Of a stretch of 9,940 nt of DNA, positions 1 through 6,870 are shown one piece after another. Source of the stretch: an uncultured Collinsella sp. (lineage in GTDB: Bacteria; Actinomycetota; Coriobacteriia; Coriobacteriales; Coriobacteriaceae); contig URGG01000076.1 of assembly GCA_900547345.1 (NCBI GenBank), positions 1 to 9,940 of the forward strand, given 5' to 3'. Both the position numbers and the translations under genes were made by a program. The notes beneath the pieces were generated by a model. The model was given only the letters and a program-made list of their open reading frames with translations, had not been told where the DNA came from and ran no database searches. Each line of letters begins with the position of its first letter. The stretch's first letter is position 1.

Positions 1-839
1 TACGACGCCGAACGCGAACTTGTGATGTCGCTCAGATACACAACCGTTGCCACAACAAGGTCGAGCAGGCGTACCGAAACCTCGTCGAAGGCCTCGGGCG
101 TATGGAGGAATGTGAGTTTCTTGCCGTACGAGAAGGTGCCGCCGCGCACGTAGGCGGCGGCCATGCCGTCGATGTCCTTAACCACGTAGGACACCGAACC
201 GCAACGAATGCGGAACTCGAGCGCCCAGCTAAACCGGTCGGCAAACAGCGGATTGTAGTACGGCACCAGCGAGGGCTCCAACACCGCCTTGGGGGCATCG
301 GGGTCGACAGTGCCGGCGAGCTTGCGGCGCATGCCCGCCAACTCATCCATGCGCGCGTCCGAAAGATCGGAGAGCGCCTTCATGAGGCTCGGGCTCGTGG
401 GAACTGGCGCCGGGAAGGGAAAGTTAGGGTTGACGGCCGGCACTTTGGGCGCGGTGCGCACGGGCTGTTTCGGCTGCGCCGTAAACGTGCGAACCGGTGT
501 GCGCAGCCCCTCGACGGGCTCAATGCCGCTGGCGTCCAGGTACGCCAGCGCCGTGGCGATGGCGTGCTTGCACATACCGGGATAGCGATAGGCAGCGGGG
601 CAATCGCAGTCGTAGTCGATCACCTCGTGCTCGTCCATGTCGAGCGCCACGTGCGTCTTGTACAGGTCGCCGCGCGATCCGCGCACCGAGCCCTCGACCG
701 TCACGTTTTTGGAGAAGCGCGAGCCGCTGTCCTCGATCGACAGCACGGCGCCGTTGAGCATGAGCGAACGCCCCTTCATAAAGGTGCCGCTCAGCGCCGC
801 TTCCTTACGAAGCGCCTGCACAAACGTCCCCTGTGCCAT
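1..839 (-). CDS. SWIM zinc-finger protein, N-terminal part of a probable SNF2-family helicase (cut by left window edge)
   Basis: The frame is open from the ATG at 839 to the left edge (279 complete codons, no stop), so this is the N-terminal part of a longer protein. Residues 78-92 form a SWIM zinc finger, C78-x-C80-x9-C90-x-H92, the usual CxC...CxH ligand set. After a Pro/Thr/Val-rich linker (about 105-150), residues ~209-244 (FRIRCGSVSYVVKDIDG, then FSYGKKLTF) resemble the bacterial SNF2 helicase-associated region. In this family the order is SWIM, SNF2-associated region, then the two SNF2 ATPase lobes, about 1000 residues in all; the lobes would lie beyond the window. The family is expected to be a DNA- or RNA-stimulated ATPase, but its bacterial role is poorly known. 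The start is supported by GGAGG five bases upstream. The gene follows dnaE by 38 bases on the same strand, so co-transcription is likely. The SWIM call is firm; the SNF2 extension is inferred. Confidence 0.82.
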   Translation of the reverse strand, partial: MAQGTFVQALRKEAALSGTFMKGRSLMLNGAVLSIEDSGSRFSKNVTVEGSVRGSRGDLYKTHVALDMDEHEVIDYDCDCPAAYRYPGMCKHAIATALAYLDASGIEPVEGLRTPVRTFTAQPKQPVRTAPKVPAVNPNFPFPAPVPTSPSLMKALSDLSDARMDELAGMRRKLAGTVDPDAPKAVLEPSLVPYYNPLFADRFSWALEFRIRCGSVSYVVKDIDGMAAAYVRGGTFSYGKKLTFLHTPEAFDEVSVRLLDLVVATVVYLSDITSSRSAS

Positions 840-844
840 CACTT

Positions 845-850
845 CCTCCA
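845..850 (-). promoter_or_regulatory. Ribosome binding site of the SWIM/SNF2 gene
   Basis: On the minus strand this reads TGGAGG, five bases before the ATG at 839. It fixes the start of a gene whose other end is outside the window. It lies inside the 38-base dnaE-SWIM gap, where I see no terminator, which supports translation from a shared transcript. Confidence 0.75.
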
Positions 851-877
851 ATCTCGCGCGGACCAGCAAGGTCGCCC

Positions 878-3800
878 TTAGATCACCGTCACTCTGCCCT
901 GGTTACCCACAATGGCCTTGGCCTCGGCCAGCAGCGGAATCGAGCGCGCGTTGACCTTGGCAGGCACCTCGGCGCGCAGCACGCGTCCGTCCACCTGCTC
1001 GATAAAGATCTCCACGCGGTCGCCGCCCGGGTTAGTGGTGAGCACCGTGGCCAGGCGCGCCATATTGCCCTGGCTAAAGCGGCTGTTGGGCACCATGACC
1101 TCAAACACCTTAGGCTTGTTGTTCTCCTCGTTGAGCTCCAGCGGCACGATCTCCTGCGCGATGATCTGGTCGCCGCGGTCCGAGCGCTCGAGCTTGCCCT
1201 TGATGCGCACAAAGGCGTCGGACAGCTGCGCGCCTGTCTCGGGATCGACCTCGCCGTACAGGTACCCCTCGGCCTCTTTATAGGTTTTGGGGAACACGAC
1301 GACGGTGGCCTCGCCTTCCATGTCCTCGAGCTGCACGATGCCCATGGGGTCGCCGTTTTTGGTCACGCGCTTGGACACGCTCGAGACCATGCCGGCCCAC
1401 CACAGCGCTTTGCCCTCGGGAATCTCCTGGTTGATGGTGCCGCCCGTAGGATTCTGAACTTCGTAGCCGGTGTCGATCTGCGAGAACGAAAAGTCGCGCG
1501 CTTTGCTGAGCGCATACTCAAACGGGCGCAGCGGATGGTCCGAGACATAGATGCCCAGAACCTCCTTCTCCTGGCTCAGCTTGAGGTGGCGGTCCCATTC
1601 CTGGCCGTCCGGATCGGGCACGCTGACCTCGAAACCCGAGCCCTCAACATCACCAAACATGTCGAAGAACGAGGTCTGGCCGCTCGCGCGGTCCTTCTGG
1701 CGCTTTATCGCGGCGTCGATGATGTTCTCGGGGTTGTTCTTGTCCACAAAGTGCATCATCTGGCGGCGCGGATAGCCCGTGGAGTCGAAGGCACCTGCCT
1801 TGATCAGCGATTCGATCACACGGCGGTTGGCCTGGCTCGAGTCCACGCGCTCAACAAAGTCGTGCAGCGTCTTAAACGGACCGCCTGCCTCGCGCTCAGC
1901 GATAATCGCCTGCGCCACGCCGGTGCCCACGCCTCGAATGCCGGCCAGACCAAAGCGCACGCCCTCCTTGGTAGCCGTAAACTCGGTACCGGACTCGTTG
2001 ACATCTGGCGACAGCACGGGGATGCCGTCGTGACGGCACGCCGAGACGTAGTGCACGATCTTGTCGGTCTTGCCCGTATAGGACGTCAGAACGGCCGCCA
2101 TGTACTCGTGTGGATAGTGCGCCTTGAGCCATGCCGTCTGCATAACCAGGATGGCGTAGCCGGCGGAGTGCGACTTGTTGAAGGCGTAGGACGCGAACTC
2201 GAGAACATCGTCCCAAATCTTCTGGGCGACCTCGCGCGTGTAGTTGTTCTTGATGGCGCCGTTCATCCAGTGGTCGTAGGTGGTCTCGTCCGAGCCATCC
2301 TCCCAGTGGAGCACCGTCGACGTGAGCAGCTTAATCTTTTTCTTAGCCACGGGCTTACGGATACGCGAGTCCGATTCGCCCTTGGAGAAGCCGCACATCT
2401 CGACGGAGATGAGCATAACCTGCTCCTGGTAGACCATGGTGCCGTAGGTTTCACCCAGGATGTCGTCCAGACGGTCGTCGTAGGAGACGGCCGGCTCCTT
2501 GCCGTTCATACGGTTGATGTAGGACGAGACCATGCCGGCGCCCAGCGGGCCCGGGCGGTACAGGGCGATCAATGCCACGACGTGCTTGTACTCGGTAGGC
2601 TTCATGTTCTTGATCGTGGCCGTCATGCCGGCGGACTCGACCTGGAAGACGCCGGCGGTGTGACCGGAGCCCATGAGCTTAAAGATCTCGGGGTCGTCAA
2701 AGGGAATCTCTTCCTCTTTGATGTCGATGCCGAAGTTCTTTTTGATGTTTGCCTTGGCCTTGGAGATAACCGTCAGCGTGCGCAGGCCCAAGAAGTCCAT
2801 CTTGAGCAGGCCCATGTCGGCAACGGTATGGCCCTCGTACTGGGTAATCTCGACGCCGCCCTTAGTATCGAGCTTGGTGGGCACGTGCTCGTTGACGGGA
2901 TCGCGGCAGATCAGAACGGCACACGCATGCACGCCCTCGCCACGGGTGAGGCCCTCAATCGAGAGCGCCGTGTCGATGATGCGGCGGGCGTCGTCGTCCT
3001 TTTTATAGGCCTCGGCAAAATCGGGGTTAAACAGATCTTCTTTGCCGGGTTGTTTGTCGAGCACCTGCTTGAGCTTGACCTTGGGGTCGCTCGAGACCAT
3101 CTTGGACAGGCGCTGGCCCATGTAGACCGGATAGTCCAGAACGCGTGCGGCGTCGTTGATGGCCTGCTTGGCCTTAATGGTCGAGTAGGTGATGACGTGG
3201 GTGACCTTCTCGGGGCCGTAGAGCTGGCGAACGTGCTCCACGACCTCGAGGCGCCGCTCATCGTCGAAGTCCATATCGATATCGGGCATCTCGGTACGCT
3301 GCGGGGACAGGAACCTCTCGAACATCAGGCCGTTCTCGAGCGGGTCGAACGCGGTGATGTTCATGGCGTAGGCGACGATAGCGCCGGCGGCAGAACCACG
3401 GCCGGGGCCGACGCCGATGCCGTTGTCCTTGGCCCATTGCACGTACTCGGCAACGATCAAAAAGTAGGCGGCAAAGCCCTTGTCGCAGATGACCTTGTAT
3501 TCGTACTCAAAGCGCTCTTTGATGTTGACGCCACCGATCTCGCGCGTGGCCCAGTCGTCACCGTAGTGCTGGCGCAGGCCCTTCTCGCACTCGCGGCGGA
3601 ACTGGCTCTCGTGCGTCTCGCCGGGATCGAGCAGCGGGAAGCGCGGCAGGATGATGGAGTCCCAGTCGAGCTCGACGTAGCACTTGTCGGCGATCTCGAG
3701 CGTGTTGTCGCAGGCCTCGGGGCAATACGGGAACATCGCCCGCATCTCCTCCTCGGTCTTCATGTAAAACTCCGAGCCGGTCATGCGCATGCGGTTGGGG

Positions 3801-4681
3801 TCGTCGACCTTGGCGTTCATGCCGATGCACATGATGACGTCCTGAACGGGCGCGTCCTCGCGGCGCAGGTAGTGGAAGTCGTTGGTGGCGATGACCTTGA
3901 CGCCCACCTGTTTGGCAATGTCGATGAGCGTGCGGTCCATCTGCTCGTCGGTCAGGCCGTTATCGGTGGTAATGCCGTGTTCCTGAATCTCGATGTAAAA
4001 GTCGCCGGGGTCGAAGGTATCGCGGAAGGTCTCGGCCCACTTGATGGCGCCCTCCATGTCACCGCGGTCGATGTATTTGGGGATGATGCCCGCGATGCAG
4101 GCGCTCGTGCAGATCATGCCCTTGGCATGGCGGCGCAGGTTGTCGAGCGTCACACGCGGCTTGTAGTAAAAGCCCTGCACGGCGGCCTCGGAGACCGTCT
4201 GCATCAGGTTGACGTAGCCCTCCTGGTCCTTGGCCAGAAGGATCATGTGGTAGAGCTCGGGCTTGTGGTCGCGGGCGAGCGTCTCGTCCGGCGTAAAGTA
4301 AACCTCGCAGCCAAAGATGGGCTTGATGACCAGGGGCGGCTTGAGCTCGTCGATGTTGCCCTTCTCGTCCCACATGGCCATGTCTTTGACGTACTGGGCA
4401 TGCTCGCGCGGGTTTTCCTCGGGATCGGGCTCCACCAGCTCGTCACGACGATCCTTTTCCAAGAAGGCCTTGTCGTGGCTCCACGTCTTGTACTCGGGCG
4501 TGTTGTGATTGACGGCGTCGCAGGCCAGCGCCAGGTCGGGTACGCCGTACATGTAACCGTGGTCGGTAATGGCGACGGCGGGCATGCCAAGCTCAACGGC
4601 ACGGTTGACCATATCCTGGATACGGGTTGCGCCGTCGAGCATGGAGAAAACAGTGTGGTTGTGCAGATGGACGAATGCCAT
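878..4681 (-). CDS. dnaE: DNA polymerase III alpha subunit (DnaE1 type, PHP + PolIII alpha)
   Basis: Complete 1267-residue replicative DNA polymerase catalytic subunit, cytosolic, acting in the replisome with the sliding clamp. Residues 1-~275 are the PHP domain, with H7, H9, D16, H41, E126, H145, C195, D268 and H270 matching the nine metal ligands known in mycobacterial DnaE1. The palm has GVGPGRGSAAG (423-433), PDIDMDF (466-472, catalytic D469 and D471) and the third catalytic aspartate D629 in MDFLGLRTLT. Helix-hairpin-helix residues are near 910-925 (GLAGIRGVGTG). QTSFF (1002-1006) sits where the internal clamp-binding motif is expected. An OB-fold follows at ~1095-1165. The protein is about 100 residues longer than E. 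coli DnaE, mainly from a charged insertion at ~58-118. The fingers region reads RKPVAKKK at 775-782 instead of the usual RxAMGKK. The start is MAFVHLHNH, with GGAG eight bases upstream. The SWIM/SNF2 gene follows by 38 bases. Confidence 0.98.
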   Translation of the reverse strand: MAFVHLHNHTVFSMLDGATRIQDMVNRAVELGMPAVAITDHGYMYGVPDLALACDAVNHNTPEYKTWSHDKAFLEKDRRDELVEPDPEENPREHAQYVKDMAMWDEKGNIDELKPPLVIKPIFGCEVYFTPDETLARDHKPELYHMILLAKDQEGYVNLMQTVSEAAVQGFYYKPRVTLDNLRRHAKGMICTSACIAGIIPKYIDRGDMEGAIKWAETFRDTFDPGDFYIEIQEHGITTDNGLTDEQMDRTLIDIAKQVGVKVIATNDFHYLRREDAPVQDVIMCIGMNAKVDDPNRMRMTGSEFYMKTEEEMRAMFPYCPEACDNTLEIADKCYVELDWDSIILPRFPLLDPGETHESQFRRECEKGLRQHYGDDWATREIGGVNIKERFEYEYKVICDKGFAAYFLIVAEYVQWAKDNGIGVGPGRGSAAGAIVAYAMNITAFDPLENGLMFERFLSPQRTEMPDIDMDFDDERRLEVVEHVRQLYGPEKVTHVITYSTIKAKQAINDAARVLDYPVYMGQRLSKMVSSDPKVKLKQVLDKQPGKEDLFNPDFAEAYKKDDDARRIIDTALSIEGLTRGEGVHACAVLICRDPVNEHVPTKLDTKGGVEITQYEGHTVADMGLLKMDFLGLRTLTVISKAKANIKKNFGIDIKEEEIPFDDPEIFKLMGSGHTAGVFQVESAGMTATIKNMKPTEYKHVVALIALYRPGPLGAGMVSSYINRMNGKEPAVSYDDRLDDILGETYGTMVYQEQVMLISVEMCGFSKGESDSRIRKPVAKKKIKLLTSTVLHWEDGSDETTYDHWMNGAIKNNYTREVAQKIWDDVLEFASYAFNKSHSAGYAILVMQTAWLKAHYPHEYMAAVLTSYTGKTDKIVHYVSACRHDGIPVLSPDVNESGTEFTATKEGVRFGLAGIRGVGTGVAQAIIAEREAGGPFKTLHDFVERVDSSQANRRVIESLIKAGAFDSTGYPRRQMMHFVDKNNPENIIDAAIKRQKDRASGQTSFFDMFGDVEGSGFEVSVPDPDGQEWDRHLKLSQEKEVLGIYVSDHPLRPFEYALSKARDFSFSQIDTGYEVQNPTGGTINQEIPEGKALWWAGMVSSVSKRVTKNGDPMGIVQLEDMEGEATVVVFPKTYKEAEGYLYGEVDPETGAQLSDAFVRIKGKLERSDRGDQIIAQEIVPLELNEENNKPKVFEVMVPNSRFSQGNMARLATVLTTNPGGDRVEIFIEQVDGRVLRAEVPAKVNARSIPLLAEAKAIVGNQGRVTVI

Positions 4682-4720
4682 GTGATGAGCTCCGATGCGG
4701 GTTCGTGTTCTGACTGAACG

Positions 4721-4726
4721 ATTTTA
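4721..4726 (-). promoter_or_regulatory. Candidate -10 element of a dnaE promoter
   Basis: The minus strand reads TAAAAT, five of six bases of the consensus, about 40 bases before the dnaE ATG. It would give a leader of roughly 33 bases. No convincing -35 hexamer lies 16-18 bases upstream, so the site is weak evidence. I see no better candidate in 4682-4921, and dnaE needs a promoter here if the low-GC MFS gene upstream forms its own unit. Confidence 0.25.
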
Positions 4727-4790
4727 CCCCACGGCACGGACAGCACCCGAACCTAGCCAAACCAACACGGGTAGCTAATTTGGTACCTTC

Positions 4791-4839
4791 AAAAAGGGGA
4801 ATGAGGGCATCCAGATACATCGAGTATTACTGGAACCCC
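4791..4839 (-). terminator. Possible intrinsic terminator after the MFS gene
   Basis: On the minus strand, a stem built from GGG/CCC, CCAG/CTGG and ATAC/GTAT (4805-4839, five-base loop TCGAT, small internal bulges) is followed about ten bases later by CCCC and five Ts (4795-4791). It lies 83-131 bases beyond the MFS stop. The stem is imperfect and the T-run does not abut it, so this is only a candidate. The rest of 4682-4921 holds no gene that I can support. Confidence 0.28.
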
Positions 4840-4921
4840 GGCGATGCGCGAAATGATTTGTGACGAATAGTCATGTCCATCAAGAAGGCTCGACGCTTCG
4901 GATAGCTCGTCAATCGATATA

Positions 4922-6121
4922 TCAATTCTTGGAGACCTGCATTCCTACCATTTTCAATGAAACAACGGCGGTAATTGCTATCGCGATTGCACCAATAATA
5001 CCGAGCGCCATCTGAATGGGATATAACCCCAACACATGTCCAAATATGGAGAAAAACATTGCGGAAAAGAGAGCCCTTACCAGAGACGCGACGGAAAGGA
5101 TCGTCGCGCGGAGATCGTCCGCTATCGCGTCTTGGATTAAGTTTTCCGAAGTGATGTACACCACTTCTGGGAGAAAACAAAGCACCATGCTAAGGCCAAA
5201 CAAACACAGCGGATTTGAAGCGAACCACGGAAGAATCATGAAAAGGCCAGCCTCGATTAGCATCGAGCCGAGCATGGTATTTCTTTTCCCGAAACGCGAC
5301 GAGAAGAAATCTGCTGCAATGTAGGCCGTCGCATTTACTGCATAGGATGCACCGAAAAAGATTCCTATTATGGAGACGGGAGCATCAAATGCGTCGAATA
5401 CCAACTGATTCAAGTTGTAATAACTCCCATAGAATCCATCGAGCATGCTTGTGCCGATTAGAAGAAGCAATACCGCAAAAGCGGATTCTCCAACACGCCA
5501 GGTTTCGCGTCTGAACATCTTGGCTGTGTCAAACCTTCCCTTTTCAGAGCTTTCAGAACGGGTCGCTTCCGTCCTCTCAATGGGATACAGAAGGAAAAGC
5601 TGCAGGAGATAGAAAATGGAGACACATACGTAGAGGGCGCTCCAAGACACTTGGGCAATGAAAGATCCGAGCACAATTGCCATTCCCGTAGCGATTGATT
5701 GCGCGGCAAGCAACCGAGCATTGATGGTGAGGAAGCGCTCTCCTTGACCGGCATTCCGGGCAATTTCATATAAAAGCGCTTGTTCGGATCCCGATTGAAG
5801 GGAGTAGGCGAGTGCCTCAACAAGGGAAAGCACGACAAGAAAGGGACCTGAGAGCAACAGCATGCCAGCCGTATGGAAGAAAAGCAGCAGCACGCCCACT
5901 TGAATCGAAAACTTCTTTCCAAGGAAATCGCCTATCAACCCTGTTGGCAGCTCGAGGACGACCGTTGCAATGTTAAACAGGGCTTGATAAAGCGCGATTT
6001 CCGTGACAGACATTCCTTTCTCCGCAAGGAAAAGTAGAAACACTCCCCGATTTAAAACAAATCCCGCGAGAACGAAAAAGGCGGAATAGATGTGCAGCTG
6101 CGTAGTGGCATTCTTATTCAT
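4922..6121 (-). CDS. Major facilitator superfamily transporter (12 TM, efflux-like)
   Basis: Complete 399-residue inner-membrane carrier, a typical MFS length. Hydrophobic stretches allow about twelve helices in two halves, separated by a charged cytoplasmic linker at ~182-210 (ERTEATRSESSEKGRF). Residues 57-70 read ELPTGLIGDFLGKK, the ELPTG signature plus loop 2-3 motif A (GxxxDxxGKK). The second half repeats it as ADFFSSRFGKR (270-280). DLRATILSVASLVRAL (336-351) matches the RATxLS segment common in this drug/macrolide-efflux-like MFS branch. The substrate cannot be told from sequence; proton-driven export of a small molecule is the family-based guess. The start at 6121 has GGAAG six bases upstream, and an in-frame TGA lies just before that. 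Base composition is far lower in G+C than the neighbours (28 of 60 in 5041-5100 against 41 of 60 in 7321-7380), which suggests horizontal acquisition. Confidence 0.9.
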   Translation of the reverse strand: MNKNATTQLHIYSAFFVLAGFVLNRGVFLLFLAEKGMSVTEIALYQALFNIATVVLELPTGLIGDFLGKKFSIQVGVLLLFFHTAGMLLLSGPFLVVLSLVEALAYSLQSGSEQALLYEIARNAGQGERFLTINARLLAAQSIATGMAIVLGSFIAQVSWSALYVCVSIFYLLQLFLLYPIERTEATRSESSEKGRFDTAKMFRRETWRVGESAFAVLLLLIGTSMLDGFYGSYYNLNQLVFDAFDAPVSIIGIFFGASYAVNATAYIAADFFSSRFGKRNTMLGSMLIEAGLFMILPWFASNPLCLFGLSMVLCFLPEVVYITSENLIQDAIADDLRATILSVASLVRALFSAMFFSIFGHVLGLYPIQMALGIIGAIAIAITAVVSLKMVGMQVSKN

Positions 6122-6181
6122 TTGGTACTTCCATCAACTAATTTTGTCGGGCCGCTCGCTACTGGCTCGAAGCCTGAAGTG

Positions 6182-6198
6182 TTCACAGCTGATGTGAA
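6182..6198. promoter_or_regulatory. Short dyad upstream of the MFS gene, possible operator
   Basis: TTCACA (6182-6187) and TGTGAA (6193-6198) form a perfect six-base inverted repeat with a five-base spacer, 61 bases before the MFS start, in the 103-base gap after DUF3284. This size and placement suit a dimeric repressor site, but no regulator gene is nearby, I could not place clear -35/-10 hexamers around it, and a dyad this short can arise by chance. Confidence 0.2.
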
Positions 6199-6224
6199 GA
6201 GTGGTAAAGCTTTTGCACAGGGTA

Positions 6225-6734
6225 TCAATGGAATACATCCGAAGCGTTTTCGACAGTATCATCGGCGAAGGCGGGATTAGCCTTTACGCGGCGCTCACCC
6301 TCGATGTATTTGACGATTTGATCAATCGTCTGGTTGGCGTGGCTCTCGAGCTTTCGCTCATAGAAGAAGAGGCCAAGCTTGCCGCGCGTGCCAGACGTGT
6401 TGCCACCCACACCCTGAAAATCCTCGGTATAGGTGAGCTCGCAGGCACTATCGCCAGCAGGTGCAGCCTCATAGCGCATGGTATTGATGCCCGCCGCATA
6501 CTGAAAACGGACCTCATAGAGGCACGGGTAGTCAAAGTGCTTGATCTTAACCTTGATCGCCGTGCCCTTGGCCTTGCCTTTTGCGGACTGGGCGCGCTTC
6601 TCGTACTTATAGCCGTTGAGCTTGTTGCGGCTGGGACGCTTGCCCGTGGCGTTCTCGATATCCTGCATGATGAACCCCGCCAGAGCGTCAAAAAGCTCCT
6701 CCGGCGTCACCTTAAGCATTTTGGTGAGCTGCAT
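6225..6734 (-). CDS. DUF3284 family protein
   Basis: Complete 169-residue soluble protein without signal peptide or membrane segments. The opening MQLTKMLKVTPEELFDALAG, then DIENATGK, a lysine-rich segment with KGTAIKVKIKHFDY (~57-70), INTMRYE, and the C-terminal EGERRVKANP look like the DUF3284 family, known mostly from low-GC Gram-positives and some Coriobacteriia, often near PTS sugar genes. The fold resembles small ligand-binding or SRPBCC-like proteins in its alternating beta pattern, but this is only an impression and no function is established. No PTS gene is present here. The start is supported by AAGGAG five bases upstream, and a good -10 hexamer precedes it, so it is probably transcribed from its own promoter. 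It ends at TGA 6225, 103 bases before the MFS start. An open frame on the other strand (6201-6755) is its shadow. Confidence 0.78.
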   Translation of the reverse strand: MQLTKMLKVTPEELFDALAGFIMQDIENATGKRPSRNKLNGYKYEKRAQSAKGKAKGTAIKVKIKHFDYPCLYEVRFQYAAGINTMRYEAAPAGDSACELTYTEDFQGVGGNTSGTRGKLGLFFYERKLESHANQTIDQIVKYIEGERRVKANPAFADDTVENASDVFH

Positions 6735-6739
6735 GATGG

Positions 6740-6745
6740 CTCCTT
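6740..6745 (-). promoter_or_regulatory. Strong ribosome binding site of the DUF3284 gene
   Basis: The minus strand reads AAGGAG with five bases to the ATG at 6734. This decides the start over the internal Met codon at residue 6. Confidence 0.75.
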
Positions 6746-6767
6746 ATTCGTTTGAACCGTTCGAGTC

Positions 6768-6773
6768 ATTGTA
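6768..6773 (-). promoter_or_regulatory. Candidate -10 element for the DUF3284 gene
   Basis: The minus strand reads TACAAT, five of six consensus bases, placing a start of transcription near 6761 and a leader of about 27 bases. The matching -35 position falls at the edge of the palindrome at 6796-6858 and is not a good TTGACA match, so activity may depend on another factor or the site may be fortuitous. Confidence 0.4.
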
Positions 6774-6795
6774 CCGCCCCAGGCTCTCCCATGCG

Positions 6796-6858
6796 TTGCG
6801 GTGAAATACGGACTGTTTGGCGGCTTTTTTGGCCAAAACAGTCCGTATTCCACCGCAA
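6796..6858. repeat. Long imperfect palindrome between addA and the DUF3284 gene
   Basis: The left arm (6796-6821) and right arm (6832-6858) are inverted copies. TTGCGGTG, one mismatch, then AATACGGACTGTTT pair over 23 bases, and TTTGGC extends the pairing inward with a one-base bulge around a centre containing TTTTTT (6825-6830). It begins 12 bases after the addA stop. Neither strand has a T-run after the outer stem, so it is not a classical intrinsic terminator, though the stem could still stabilise the addA mRNA 3' end. Its length and near-perfect symmetry suggest a REP/MITE-like dispersed element or a protein-binding palindrome. Confidence 0.8.
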
Positions 6859-6870
6859 GTTATCTGAGGG

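Noticed and set aside
102..881. A 259-codon plus-strand open frame at the left end.
   Set aside because: It is antisense to the SWIM/SNF2 gene, which has the zinc-finger residues and a good ribosome binding site.
833..4717. A 1294-codon open frame on the plus strand covering the whole of dnaE.
   Set aside because: It is the exact antisense of a strongly conserved dnaE with every polymerase motif. In high-GC genes the opposite strand is often stop-free, and its translation (Val/Leu/Asp/His-rich repeats of VxV and DLV) matches no family.
4789..4947. A minus-strand open stretch past the MFS stop encoding a protein-like segment (IDELSEASSLLDGHDYSS ... RIAGVPVILDVSG), which could be a gene remnant.
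   Set aside because: It has no ATG, GTG or TTG start, is only about 50 codons between stops, and matches nothing I recognise. It may be a decayed 3' end, but the evidence is too thin.
6150..6180. GGCTTCGAGCC on the minus strand, resembling a tRNA T-arm and a possible attachment site beside the acquired MFS gene.
   Set aside because: No acceptor, D-arm or anticodon-arm partner can be folded around it, and the T-loop is not in proper spacing.
6201..6755. A 184-codon plus-strand open frame over the DUF3284 gene.
   Set aside because: The minus-strand frame has the family pattern and an AAGGAG site; the plus frame starts inside the MFS-DUF3284 gap and looks like a shadow.
6796..6858. Calling the long palindrome an intrinsic terminator.
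   Set aside because: Neither strand carries a T-run directly after the stem; the only T/A tract is in the central loop.
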